Source of the DNA: Myxococcus guangdongensis
GTDB lineage: Bacteria; Myxococcota; Myxococcia; Myxococcales; Myxococcaceae
DNA length: 64,000 bases
Reading direction: 5' to 3'
Assembly: GCF_024198255.1 (NCBI RefSeq)
Contig: NZ_JAJVKW010000003.1
Coordinates: 925,938 to 989,937, forward strand
The notes under the pieces are model-generated. The model was not told where the DNA came from and searched no databases. It worked only from the letters and a program-made list of their open reading frames with translations. Position 1 is the first letter of the stretch. The number at the start of each line of letters is the position of its first letter. Of the stretch, positions 29,545-38,475 are shown piece after piece. Both the position numbers and the translations under genes were made by a program.

Positions 29545-31464
29545 ATGACGCTTCCCCCCGACGTCGAAGAAGCCTTCTCGTGTCTCCCCCAGGCCCTGGT
29601 GCGCGTCGGTCCCGACCTGTGCGTCCAGTGGTGTGAGGCGAGCTTCGCCCGCAAGACGGGCATGGCGCTGCGTCCGGGCCACAGCCTCCTGTCCGCGCTG
29701 GAGCAGGGCCGGAGCCTGGAGGCGATAGAGCTGGCGGTCCGCGAGGGCCGCGCCCACACCGGCCACGTCATCACCCGCGAGCTGCATCAGGTGCGCGTGC
29801 AGGTGAAGCCGGGGCGCGAGGAGGAGGTGCCCGGCGCCTGGCTGGTGGTGGAGCCCTCCGGCGTGGATGACGACGGGGCCTTCTCGCTGGCGGTGCGCGA
29901 GATTGCCCGCGCCGTGGGCGAGTCGCTGGAGGTGGACAGCGTCTGCGCGGCGGCGGTGGTGGCGCTGGTGCGGTGCGCCCAGGTGCGCCGCGCGGAGGTG
30001 TACCTCTGCGAGGAGGACGGCACGGAGCTGCGCCGCTCGGCGGTGTCGGACCTGGCCGGGTCCGAGACCCATGAAGACTTGTTCGATCCGACGGAGGACC
30101 CGTTCCACCAGGCGCTGGCCCTGAGGCAGGCGCAGCTGGGCATCCAGCGCGGGTATGGGGACTCGCTGGGCTCCATCTTCGCGGCGGTGCCGCTGTGCGC
30201 GCCCCGGCGCACGGTGGGGTTGCTGCTGCTCTACAAGGAGCAGGGCACGTCCTTCTCCGCGCGGGAGCTGGAGCTGTGGACGGCGGCGGCCAACCAGCTC
30301 GCTGTGGCGGTGGAGAACGCGCGGCTCCTGAGGGAGGCGAAGGCGGCGCTCCAGGTGCGCGAGGAGTTCATGTCCATCGCGAGCCACGAGCTGAAGACGC
30401 CGCTCACGCCGCTGAAGCTGGGCCTGTACACGATGGAGCGCCGGCTCACGCTGGGGCAGCCGCTGGAGCTGTCCACGGTGCTGAAGTCCAAGCGCCAGGT
30501 CGAGCGGCTGGTGGGGCTGGTGGACGACCTCCTGGACGCGTCGAGGCTGGACGCGGGGCGGCTGGCCCTGGACCTGGCCCCGCTGGAGCTGGGGCAGCTG
30601 GTGGCGGAGGTGGTGGACCACTTCCGCGCGGCCTTCGAGCGGCCCTTCTCGGTGGAGGTGCCTCGCGAGCGGGTGTGGGTGCGCGGCGACAGGGACAGGC
30701 TGGAGCAGGTGTTGGTGAACCTGCTGGAGAACGCGCACAAGTACAGCCCGCCCGGGGAGCCGATTGTGGTGCGGGTGGAGAAGCTGGCGAGCGAGTCGCG
30801 CATCCACGTGCAGGACCACGGCATCGGGATTCCGGGCGCGGACCAGTCGCAGGTGTTCCAGCGCTTCTACCGGGCGCGCAACGTGTCGCACCGCAACTTC
30901 GGGGGCCTGGGGCTGGGGTTGTTCATCAGCCACTCCATCGCGAGGCTGCACGGGGGCGCGCTGACGCTGGCGAGCGCCGAGGGCCATGGGAGCACCTTCA
31001 CCGTGAGCCTGCCGCGCATGCCGGCGCACGAGGTGAAGCGGCTGCCCCGGCGGGTGCTGCTCTTGGACGAGGACTCGGCCCAGGAGGCGATGGCCGAGCG
31101 CGTGCTGTGCGCGGAGGGCTTCGAGGTGCTCACGGCGAGGGACGGGGCGGAGGCGCTCCGGCGGGCCACGCACCTGCCGGTGGACCTCATCGTGCTGTCC
31201 ACGTCCGCGACGCATGGACAGGCGGGGGTGTTCCTGGAGACGTTCGCCACGCTGCCGCGCGCGCGCCCGGTGCCGATCCTGCTGGCCGGGGACGCACGGC
31301 CCTGGTGGGCCCAGGAGGAGACGTCGCTGTGCACGCGTCCGTACGTCGCCGATGAGCTGGTGGCGCGCGTGCGCAACGTGCTGACGCAGGAGCGGCGCAG
31401 GACGGCGACGGCGACGAACGTCGTCGAAGAGGTGGCCCAGGTGGGGCTGCTGCCCCGGGCCTGA
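29545..31464 (+). CDS. Sensor histidine kinase with GAF domain and degenerate receiver
   Basis: 639 residues, soluble. Order: a PAS-like N-terminus (1-110), a GAF domain (about 130-265), HisKA with SHELKTPLTPL (His281), a full HATPase (NLLENAHKYS, DHGIGI, GGLGLGLFI, GHGSTFTVSLP) and a C-terminal receiver-like domain (about 505-620). The receiver opens VLLLDEDSA, but the phosphoacceptor position reads VLSTSATHG, where a functional domain has an Asp, and the conserved Lys-Pro is Arg-Pro (CTRPYV). The receiver is therefore probably non-phosphorylatable and may regulate by binding. The kinase core looks active. No adjacent partner regulator. Confidence 0.88.
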   Translation: MTLPPDVEEAFSCLPQALVRVGPDLCVQWCEASFARKTGMALRPGHSLLSALEQGRSLEAIELAVREGRAHTGHVITRELHQVRVQVKPGREEEVPGAWLVVEPSGVDDDGAFSLAVREIARAVGESLEVDSVCAAAVVALVRCAQVRRAEVYLCEEDGTELRRSAVSDLAGSETHEDLFDPTEDPFHQALALRQAQLGIQRGYGDSLGSIFAAVPLCAPRRTVGLLLLYKEQGTSFSARELELWTAAANQLAVAVENARLLREAKAALQVREEFMSIASHELKTPLTPLKLGLYTMERRLTLGQPLELSTVLKSKRQVERLVGLVDDLLDASRLDAGRLALDLAPLELGQLVAEVVDHFRAAFERPFSVEVPRERVWVRGDRDRLEQVLVNLLENAHKYSPPGEPIVVRVEKLASESRIHVQDHGIGIPGADQSQVFQRFYRARNVSHRNFGGLGLGLFISHSIARLHGGALTLASAEGHGSTFTVSLPRMPAHEVKRLPRRVLLLDEDSAQEAMAERVLCAEGFEVLTARDGAEALRRATHLPVDLIVLSTSATHGQAGVFLETFATLPRARPVPILLAGDARPWWAQEETSLCTRPYVADELVARVRNVLTQERRRTATATNVVEEVAQVGLLPRA

Positions 31465-31546
31465 GCCTCCGTGGGGGGGCCGTGGGTCGCGCCGTTTGCG
31501 CGCGTGCGTTGGAGCCCTCCCTCGCGCCTCGGTGCTCGGCGAGGCC

Positions 31547-32296
31547 TCAGCTCGCGGGCGCGAGCACGCCGAAGTCCACCGGCGTGAGCCCCAGGCGCGA
31601 CAGGGCCTCCTTCGCCTTCGGGTCCACGAAGGTGGCCAGCTCCACCTCGCGCTGCGCGGCGTAGCTGCTCTTCACCTTCTCGGGGCGGTAGCCCGGGTGG
31701 CACATCAGCTCGATGATGCCCTCGGAGGGCAGCGCCACCAGCTCCGCCTCCAGCCGCTCCAGCGTCCAGTACGGGTCGTCGCTCGTGTCCCCCACGAAGT
31801 GCGTGTTCGTGGGCACGCCGAGCTTCTTCAGCGCGTGGCGCATGATGGAGTCGAGCGCGCGCACGGGCACCTTCGCGTCCTTGGCGGCCTTCGCCACGCC
31901 CTCCAGCACGTTCGCGTGCAGGTGCAGATGCCGGTGCACGTCGATGTGCTTCGGGGCGCGGCCCGTGAGCTGGGTGAAGCGCTCCAGCTGGGCGCGCGTC
32001 TCCGCCTCCACCACGTCCGCGGTCAGCCCGGCGGCGCGCCCCTCGGTGAACTGTCCCTGGGCCCCCAGCGACTCGCGGGGGAACTCGCTCCACAGCGGCT
32101 GGCCCCGGGCCAGGTCCAGGTGCAGCCCGAGTGACAGGCCCCCCGACTCCTGGGCCGCGGCCTCGGAGTAGGGCGTGTTCACCATGAGGGAGGCCGAGGA
32201 GACGACCCCCTCCCGCATGGCCTTGAGAATCCCTCGGGTGATGGCGGGGTCGTGCCCCAAATCGTCGGCGTTGATGACGAGCGTGCGTGTGCTCAC
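31547..32296 (-). CDS. ChbG/HpnK-family (YdjC-like) deacetylase
   Basis: 249 residues. NADDLGHDP at residues 9-17 supplies the metal Asp pair, IDVHRHLHLHANV the metal His residues, and CHPGYRPE the C-terminal site; this is the YdjC/ChbG layout. Family members remove acetyl groups from chitooligosaccharides or act on hopanoid precursors (HpnK). No hopanoid or chitobiose genes surround it, so the substrate is open. It is in tandem with the esterase lipoprotein, with 19 bases between them. Confidence 0.87.
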   Translation of the reverse strand: MSTRTLVINADDLGHDPAITRGILKAMREGVVSSASLMVNTPYSEAAAQESGGLSLGLHLDLARGQPLWSEFPRESLGAQGQFTEGRAAGLTADVVEAETRAQLERFTQLTGRAPKHIDVHRHLHLHANVLEGVAKAAKDAKVPVRALDSIMRHALKKLGVPTNTHFVGDTSDDPYWTLERLEAELVALPSEGIIELMCHPGYRPEKVKSSYAAQREVELATFVDPKAKEALSRLGLTPVDFGVLAPAS

Positions 32297-32315
32297 GGAA
32301 GAAGTCTCCTGTGCG

Positions 32316-33341
32316 TCAGGGGCGCGGTCGGCCCTGGAAGAAGCGCCAGGCCTCGAGCGAGGCGTCCAAGTCGCGCGTGGGGTTGCCCGAGCTCACGGGA
32401 CTGCCGGGCCACGTGTGGTTGCCACCCTGCACGGTGCACAGCGACGCGGTGGCGCTCTCCGGAGTACAGCCGGTGAACGCCACGCAGGTGCTGTTGCCCC
32501 GCTGATACGTCTGCTCCTCCGGCCCACCGCAGCCGTTGCGCTCCGCCCAGCCTCGCACCGAGTCCCGCGCGGAGGGGTAGGGACGACCGAAGGGGATGTT
32601 GCTGCCCCCCTCGTAGAGGATGACGGTGTCCTCCGTGCCGTGGATGTGCAGCACCGGCACGGGGCGGGACGGCGAGCACCCGCTCGAGGGCGCCATGCCG
32701 GACACGGGGGCGACGGCGGCGAAGCGCCCCGCGCGCTCACAGGCCAGCCGGTACGAGAAGAAGCCCCCGTTGGAGAAGCCCGTGGCGAACGTGCGCCGAG
32801 GGTCCACGCACACGTGCGTGTCCAGGTCCGCCATCATCGCGTCCACGAAGCCCACGTCGTCCACCTGGGATATCTGGGACGAGCCGCAGCACGCGCCCGC
32901 ATTCCATCCCCGGGTGTTGTCCTGGAGGGGCGGAGGCGGGCCGCCGTTGAGCTCCTGGGCGCTGAGGCCTCGCGGGTACACGACGAGGAAGCCCTCGGTG
33001 TCGGCGAGCGTGGACAGGCCCGTCTGCCGCTCCAGCTGCTCGGGGTTGGAGCCATAGCCGTGGAAGGCCACCACGGTGGGCGTGGGGCGGGTGGCGTCGT
33101 AGCCGGGGGGCACATGCACCCGGTAGGCGCGCTCCCGTCCGTCGTGGGTCACTGTCCAGTCGTGGGTACCCGGGCCCGCGGACAGTCCCTGGCAGGACGC
33201 GCGGTCCGGCACCTGGGGCTCCGCCATGGGCGTGCCCGCGTCCGGCTCCGGCGGCGCCTGGGGCTCCGGCCGGGTGTCGGGTGACGAGGAACAGCCCAGA
33301 GCCGTCAGGAAGAGCAGTGCCAGGAAGGGGCCGCGGTGCAT
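32316..33341 (-). CDS. Lipoprotein esterase of the polyhydroxybutyrate depolymerase/feruloyl esterase family
   Basis: 341 residues. The N-terminus MHRGPFLALLFLTALGCSSS is a lipoprotein signal with lipobox LTALGC (Cys17), followed by a Pro-rich linker. The alpha/beta hydrolase shows VVAFHGYGSN (oxyanion), GFSNGGFFSYRLA (GxSxG nucleophile), HGTEDT (acid) and GGNHTWPG (catalytic His). This matches LpqC/PHB-depolymerase-type esterases, which act on extracellular esters. Anchoring through the lipid puts it in the envelope. Only ten bases lie between its start and the stop of the upstream TPR kinase gene. Confidence 0.86.
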   Translation of the reverse strand: MHRGPFLALLFLTALGCSSSPDTRPEPQAPPEPDAGTPMAEPQVPDRASCQGLSAGPGTHDWTVTHDGRERAYRVHVPPGYDATRPTPTVVAFHGYGSNPEQLERQTGLSTLADTEGFLVVYPRGLSAQELNGGPPPPLQDNTRGWNAGACCGSSQISQVDDVGFVDAMMADLDTHVCVDPRRTFATGFSNGGFFSYRLACERAGRFAAVAPVSGMAPSSGCSPSRPVPVLHIHGTEDTVILYEGGSNIPFGRPYPSARDSVRGWAERNGCGGPEEQTYQRGNSTCVAFTGCTPESATASLCTVQGGNHTWPGSPVSSGNPTRDLDASLEAWRFFQGRPRP

Positions 33342-33351
33342 GGGGGAGAAG

Positions 33352-35541
33352 CTAATTCCCCGCCTGGCACTCCGCCGCGAGCCGCGTCGCGCGGTCGGGG
33401 AATCGTTCCTCCAGCGTACGCTTCACCTCGGCCACGGCCACCGCGTTGCCGCCATGAGCGTGGAGCTGACAACGCGCGGCCAGGGCCCGGGGGTCCTCCG
33501 GCGCCAGCTTGTCCGCCTCCCGATAGGCGCGCTCGGCTCCCGCGCTGTCGCCCTGTCGGAAGAGGACGGCCCCCAGGTAGTAGTGCGCCACGGCCAGCCG
33601 GCCGTCCTTGCGCAGCGCGCGCCGGAGCAGCGCCGCGGCCTCGTCCACGCGCTCTTGACGGAAGCGCACGAAGCCCAGCTCCGCCAGGCTGGCCGCGTCG
33701 TCCCGCTCGCGGGTCCAGGCCGACAGCACCGAGGCCGCCTCGTCCAGCCGTCCGCTCTGCGACAACATCCGGCCGAAGCGGGGCGCCACCTTCGGCGAGC
33801 CCGGCTTGAGCACATACGCCTTCGCCAGCGCCGCCACCGCGCCCGGCAGGTCGCCCTGGCGCTCGCGCAGGTCCGCCAGCATCAGCGAGGGGCGCAAATC
33901 CTTGGGCGCCAGCGCCAGCGCCTCGTCCAGCGCGCGCTCGGCCCGCTTGCCTCGGTTGAGCTCCGTCGCCGCCCGCGCCGCGAGCAGGTGCGCCTCCAGC
34001 TCCTTCGGGAAGCGCGCGGTGAAGGACTCCGCCAGCTCGGCCACCTCGGGGAAGGCGCCCGCGTCGACGAGCAGCGTGCCCGCCTGGGCCAGCTCCTCCG
34101 CCGAGGCGCGCACGTCGGCGCCCAGCCCGGAGAGCAGCGCCTTCTTCTCGGCCGCCGTGTCCGCGGCCGTCGCCTTCGCCAGCCGCTCCTGGGGCGCCGC
34201 CGCCGCGCGCTTCAGGTACCACACCCCTCCGCCCCCGAGCGCCGCCAGCCCGAGCACCCCGGCCAGGATGGCCGCCACACGAGAGCCGCGACGGCGCGCC
34301 GGGCCGCCCTCGCCGATGCCGGAGGGAGCGCCGCGCGTGGGCGGCGTCGAGTCCGTCGGAGAGGGGACGCGCGTCGGCTTCACGACATTCGGAGCGATGG
34401 GCTCGGCGCTCGCCGTGCCCGCGGGCACGGGGAAGGGCTCGTCATGGACCGTGGCGCCCACGTCGGGCAGCACGGGCCAGCCGGTGGGCACCGTCATCGC
34501 GGCGTGGGGGGCCACGTTGGGCTCGTAGCGGCGAGGGCCCGGCGGCGTGCCTCCGTGGGACGGGTCCGCCATGCGCGCGCGTCGGAGGGCCTGGCGCTTG
34601 GGGTCCTTCTCCGGCGGGAAGAGGGTGTCGACGTAGGCGGCGACGTCCTCCGCGGTGGCGACCTCGGCGGGGCCGCCGATGGCCTCGATGGCGTCGATGA
34701 AGGACTCGAGGCTGTCGAAGCGTGAGGCGGGGTCCCGCTGGAGCGCGGTGAGGCACACCAGCTCCAGCGCGCCGGGGACGGACGGGTCGAAGCCGGTGGG
34801 CGGGCGGACGCGGCCCTCGGCGATGCGGCCCAGGACTTCCTCGGCCGTCATGCCGGTGAAGGGTCTGCGGCCACACAATTGCTCGTACAACATGACGCCC
34901 GCGGCGAAGAGGTCCGCGCGGTGGTCCACGGGCTTGCCGGCGATCATCTCCGGCGACATGTAGAAGAACTTGCCCTTGAGTACGCCGGGCTCGGTGCCCG
35001 CGCCGAGCGCGTCCGCCTTGGCGATGCCGAAGTCGATGACCTTCACCGCGCCGTTGACGCCGACGTGGATGTTGTCCGGTGTGAAGTCGCGGTGGACGAT
35101 GCGCAGGGGGCGGCCCGCCTCGTCCACCGCCCGGTGCGCGGCGTCCAGGCCGCGGCAGGCCTCCACGAGCACGCGCAGGGTGATGCCCAGGGGGACGCGC
35201 TGGCCGCGCTCGGCGGCCTCCTGGCGCAGCTCCGCGAAGGAGCGCCCCTCGAGCAGCTCCATCGCGATGAAGGGCTCGGTGCCCTCCATGCCCAGCTCGA
35301 GGATGGCGACGACGTTGGGGTGGCGCACCTGCGCGGTGATGCGCGCCTCGTTGAGGAACATCTGCACCACGCGCCGGTCCGAGGCGAGGTGGGGCATCAG
35401 CCGCTTCACCGCGACGGCGGGCCCGCGCTGGCCGTCATCCTCGAAGCGCCGGCCCAGGTAGACCTCCGCCATGCCGCCCGTCGCGATGCGCGCGGACAGA
35501 CGGTAGCGACCGACCCAATAGGTGTTCGGACCCGACTCCAA
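33352..35541 (-). CDS. Ser/Thr protein kinase with transmembrane helix and TPR domain
   Basis: 729 residues; the start appears to be TTG 35541, since the next Met would cut off the glycine loop. Kinase domain (about 12-290): ATGGMAEVYLG, AVKRLM, HRDFTPDNI and DFGIAKA. The catalytic loop has Thr where HRDxKPxN has Lys, a pattern like the HRDxSPxN kinases frequent in myxobacteria and compatible with activity. After a Pro-rich linker comes one membrane helix (VAAILAGVLGLAALGGGGVWYL near 440), then TPR repeats to the end, presumably outside. The role could be sensing protein partners in the periplasm. Confidence 0.88.
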   Translation of the reverse strand: MESGPNTYWVGRYRLSARIATGGMAEVYLGRRFEDDGQRGPAVAVKRLMPHLASDRRVVQMFLNEARITAQVRHPNVVAILELGMEGTEPFIAMELLEGRSFAELRQEAAERGQRVPLGITLRVLVEACRGLDAAHRAVDEAGRPLRIVHRDFTPDNIHVGVNGAVKVIDFGIAKADALGAGTEPGVLKGKFFYMSPEMIAGKPVDHRADLFAAGVMLYEQLCGRRPFTGMTAEEVLGRIAEGRVRPPTGFDPSVPGALELVCLTALQRDPASRFDSLESFIDAIEAIGGPAEVATAEDVAAYVDTLFPPEKDPKRQALRRARMADPSHGGTPPGPRRYEPNVAPHAAMTVPTGWPVLPDVGATVHDEPFPVPAGTASAEPIAPNVVKPTRVPSPTDSTPPTRGAPSGIGEGGPARRRGSRVAAILAGVLGLAALGGGGVWYLKRAAAAPQERLAKATAADTAAEKKALLSGLGADVRASAEELAQAGTLLVDAGAFPEVAELAESFTARFPKELEAHLLAARAATELNRGKRAERALDEALALAPKDLRPSLMLADLRERQGDLPGAVAALAKAYVLKPGSPKVAPRFGRMLSQSGRLDEAASVLSAWTRERDDAASLAELGFVRFRQERVDEAAALLRRALRKDGRLAVAHYYLGAVLFRQGDSAGAERAYREADKLAPEDPRALAARCQLHAHGGNAVAVAEVKRTLEERFPDRATRLAAECQAGN

Positions 35542-36558
35542 GATGGCGCCAGTCTACGTGGAGAGCCTGTCTCCGTGCCCCCTCAGAAGTTCGAGGGGGC
35601 ATGCCCGCTCGGTCTCGTCCCGGGCCCGCTCGCCCGGCGCTCCTGTCCTGGTGGCGGACACGGCCCGCGTGGGAGCACGGGGTTTCCACGTGGCGAGGGC
35701 CTCGCGGGATACCCTCGAACGTGACGTTCGTACGCGTTGGTACGGTGCCCGTCGGAGGCATGGGCGCGGGCCTCGAGGGCGCCCGGACGCCGATCTGCCG
35801 ACACATGCCCGCCCGCGAGGCCCTCTCCCCGGTGTGCGGAAACGTTCGTTCTCCCGAGGGAGGCTGGCCCGCAGGGCCTGGGTCGGGCTCGCCGCCGGAG
35901 TGTCGATGGGCGGCGAGGTGCTTCGCGGGGAGGTGCTCACCTCATCGGGGGGCGAAGCTCGAACAGGGTGGGGAGGTCAACGTGGCGCCGCGAGCCTCCC
36001 TCCTCTGTGAGGCGCGACTCGAGCGAGGTGGGCGCCGCGACGCTCGCCAGGGATGTTCCCTCCTCGTCAGGGCGAGGCCCGAACGAGGTGGGCGCCGCGA
36101 CGCTCGCCAGGGATGTTCCCTCCTCGTCAGGGCGAGGCCCGAATGAGGCGGGCGCCGCGACGCTCACCAAGGAGACTTCCTCCTCCTTGAGGCGAGGCCC
36201 GAACGAGGTGGGCGCTGCGGCGCTCGCCAGGGAGACTTCCTCCTCGTCAGGAAGAGGTCCGAACAGGATGAGGTGGAGCCTCATCTCGGTAGGGTCTCAC
36301 CTCACCTCATCGAGGCTCGAACCGTGTGCCCCGATGTGTTCGTGCGACGCGCCTTCACCTCGGCACCCACATCGAGGTGTGCGCCAGGGTGTGCCGTACG
36401 CCGTGCCCTTGCTCGGTGAGGGCCGCCGCGTCCGACGTCGCGGGTGGTGCGGTGGGCCTTCGCGGAGTGTGGGCGCCCCATCTGCTCGCTCGCGCGATGA
36501 GGGAGTGGGAGTGCTAACGTCCGGGCCCGCTGCCGCGCTTCGTTCTTCGTTCGGAGGG
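35542..36558. other. 1-kb non-coding gap containing tandem repeats
   Basis: Between the TTG of the kinase and the amidohydrolase start. All forward frames are partly open across the repeats because the 60-base period is a multiple of three; none resembles a protein and codon use differs from the neighbours. Apart from the repeat block, I see no promoter, hairpin-T-run or RNA gene that I can support. Confidence 0.6.
35941..36265. repeat. 60-bp tandem repeat array, about five and a half copies
   Basis: Units start at 35941, 36001, 36061, 36121, 36181 and (partial) 36241, each exactly 60 bases. Units at 36001 and 36061 share GGGCGCCGCGACGCTCGCCA and are nearly identical; outer units decay. A further half-copy around 36301 keeps the CTCATCGAGGCTCGAAC piece. 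Uninterrupted periodicity without unique spacers excludes CRISPR. Both strands stay open, giving 20-residue peptide repeats that are probably fortuitous. Confidence 0.9.
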
Positions 36559-37845
36559 ATGTTGGGAACCGTCCTCAAGGGTGGTTACGTCGTCGAGTTG
36601 GAGCCCGCGGTGGTGGAGCGCGTGGACCTGCGCATCGAGGGCGAGCGCATCGTCGCGCGAGGGCCGGACCTGACCCCTGAGCCAGACGACGAGGTGGTGG
36701 CCCTCTCCGGCAAGCTCGTCTTCCCGGGCCTGGTGAGCGCGCACCACCGGCTGCACGCCGTGCTCGGACGGGGCATGCCGCGCAAGGCGATGGAGACGTA
36801 CCAGGACAGCCTGGAGAAGGTGCTCTGGCCCTACGAGGACGCGCTGGACCTGGACGCCGTCCAGGTGGCCGCCTGCGCGGGGGGCCTGGAGGCGCTCCAG
36901 TGCGGCACCACCACCGTGGTCAACCTGCACTCCTCCCCGAGCGCGGTGGCCGGTTCGCTGGTGCGTCTGGCGCGCGGACTCCACGAGGTGGGCGTCCGCG
37001 GCGTGCTGGCCTACGCCGTGTCGGACCGCTCCGGCGCCGTGGGCCGCGAGGAGGGCCTGGAGGAGACGGTGGCCTTCGCCCAGAAGGCACAGGGTCGCTT
37101 CCGCGGACAGGTGGGCGCCGGTCCCTGCTTCACGCTGGGACCCGACGCGCTCCAAGGGTTGACCGAGGCCGTGAAGACCGCCAACACCGGCCTGCACATC
37201 CCCCTGGCCGAGGACCCGCTCGACGAGCGCCTGTCCAACGAGCGACACGGTGACTCGCCGGTGCCCAGGCTCCTGGCCGCGGGCCTGTTGTCACCGCGCA
37301 GCCAGCTGGCACACGTGGGTCACCTGGCGTGGGCGGACCTGGCGCAGGTGATTGCGACGGGCGCGTGGATGGTGCACACGCCGCGCGCCAACCAGGGCCT
37401 GGAGGTGGGCTACGCGCCGGCGCTGAAGTTCGGCGCGCGCGCCACGCTGGGCGTGGATGGCGTGTCCGCGGACCTCTTCGCCGAGGCCCAGGCGGCGTAC
37501 CTGCGCTCGCGCGAGGCGGGGCAGGTCATCGACGTGCTGCGCTACCTCGCCAATGGCCACCGGCTGGCGTCCGCGCACTTCGGCGTGCCCATGGGCTCCA
37601 TGCGCGAGGGCGCGCTCGCGGACCTGCTGGTGCTCGACTACCTGCCCGCCACGCCGCTGACGGCGGAGAACCTGGCGTGGCACGTGGTGTTCGGCCTGGG
37701 CAGCCGGCACGTGGAGGCGGTGATGGTGGACGGGGTGTGGCGCATGTGGGCGCGCCGGCCCTTGTCGGTGAACCCCTCGGTGGTCGCGGAGCAGGCGCGC
37801 GAGGCCGCGTCGGCGGTGTGGGCGCGGATGGGTGAGACGACGTAG
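36559..37845 (+). CDS. Amidohydrolase family protein (SsnA/TRZ-ATZ-like) with altered metal site
   Basis: 428 residues from ATG 36559, which places a short beta-barrel segment before PGLVSAHHRLHAVLGRGMP. In active relatives the first metal motif is HxH (PGLVNAHTHLYSAL); here it reads HHR, so the second His is Arg. The third ligand region reads LHIPLAEDPLDE, where relatives have HIHLAE, so that His is Pro. The later SQLAHVGHL, HTPRAN and LGVDGVS, with the catalytic Asp, are kept. Relatives deaminate or dechlorinate heterocycles. This protein may be inactive or use another mechanism. It is followed by a peroxiredoxin gene. Confidence 0.82.
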   Translation: MLGTVLKGGYVVELEPAVVERVDLRIEGERIVARGPDLTPEPDDEVVALSGKLVFPGLVSAHHRLHAVLGRGMPRKAMETYQDSLEKVLWPYEDALDLDAVQVAACAGGLEALQCGTTTVVNLHSSPSAVAGSLVRLARGLHEVGVRGVLAYAVSDRSGAVGREEGLEETVAFAQKAQGRFRGQVGAGPCFTLGPDALQGLTEAVKTANTGLHIPLAEDPLDERLSNERHGDSPVPRLLAAGLLSPRSQLAHVGHLAWADLAQVIATGAWMVHTPRANQGLEVGYAPALKFGARATLGVDGVSADLFAEAQAAYLRSREAGQVIDVLRYLANGHRLASAHFGVPMGSMREGALADLLVLDYLPATPLTAENLAWHVVFGLGSRHVEAVMVDGVWRMWARRPLSVNPSVVAEQAREAASAVWARMGETT

Positions 37846-37896
37846 GTCCTCGGGCCCGCTTGCGTGCGGAGGGACGGGTCCGCTCTTATCCGCCGC

Positions 37897-38454
37897 ATGC
37901 TCGCTCCCGTACTGCTCGCAGGCCTGCTCACTGCCGCCATCCCCAACGTGGGGGACACCGCCCCGGACTTCACGGTGAAGGACACCGACGGCAAGGTCTA
38001 CATCCTGTCGGAGATGGTGAAGCAGGGCCCCGTCATCGTCGCCTTCTTCCCCAAGGCCTTCACGGGCGGGTGCACCAAGCAGCTCAAGGCCTTCACCGCC
38101 CGGCACGCCGAAATCGAGAAGCTGCAGGGGCGCGTGCTGGCCTTCAGCACGGATGACGCGGAGACGCTCAAGCGCTTCAAGACGGAGCTCGCGGCGCCGT
38201 TCCCCTTCATCCCCGACCCGCAGGGCAAGGTCGTCGAGTCCTACGACGTGAAGATGCCGCTGGTGACGGTGTCCAAGCGCTACACCTTCGTCGTGGGCGA
38301 GGGCCGCAAGGTGCTCAAGGTGGACTCGGGCGGCGATGCCATCGACCCGTCGGGCGCCATCACCTCCTGCTCGCAGGCCCAGCCCGCCGCGCCGCCCGCC
38401 GCGAAGGAGCCCGCCGCCACCACCCCGGCGCCCGAGGCGAAGCCCAAGCCGTAG
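37897..38454 (+). CDS. Exported peroxiredoxin (AhpC/TSA-Bcp type)
   Basis: 185 residues from ATG 37897; the frame opens 11 codons earlier but this Met gives a signal-like start, [16 protein letters not shown]. The Prx core reads [11 protein letters not shown] and [17 protein letters not shown], with PKAFTGGC matching the peroxidatic PxxxTxxC. The resolving Cys position (usually five residues on in Bcp) is absent, so it is a 1-Cys or atypical type. The C-terminal 40 residues are Ala/Pro/Lys-rich and low in complexity. Likely role: peroxide removal in the periplasm. Confidence 0.83.
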   Translation: MLAPVLLAGLLTAAIPNVGDTAPDFTVKDTDGKVYILSEMVKQGPVIVAFFPKAFTGGCTKQLKAFTARHAEIEKLQGRVLAFSTDDAETLKRFKTELAAPFPFIPDPQGKVVESYDVKMPLVTVSKRYTFVVGEGRKVLKVDSGGDAIDPSGAITSCSQAQPAAPPAAKEPAATTPAPEAKPKP

Positions 38455-38475
38455 CGCGAAGCGCCCGCGCCGCGC

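Noticed and set aside
35941..36265. CRISPR array
   Set aside because: The units are contiguous 60-mers without spacers, and no cas genes are near.
35937..36284. Reverse-strand 115-residue repeat protein
   Set aside because: The period is a multiple of three, so open frames arise on both strands; no ribosome site or signal.
35737..36558. Long N-terminal extension of the amidohydrolase through the 60-bp repeats
   Set aside because: The repeat part is Ser/Gly/Arg-rich, is open in all frames and has no family similarity; the catalytic domain begins right after ATG 36559.
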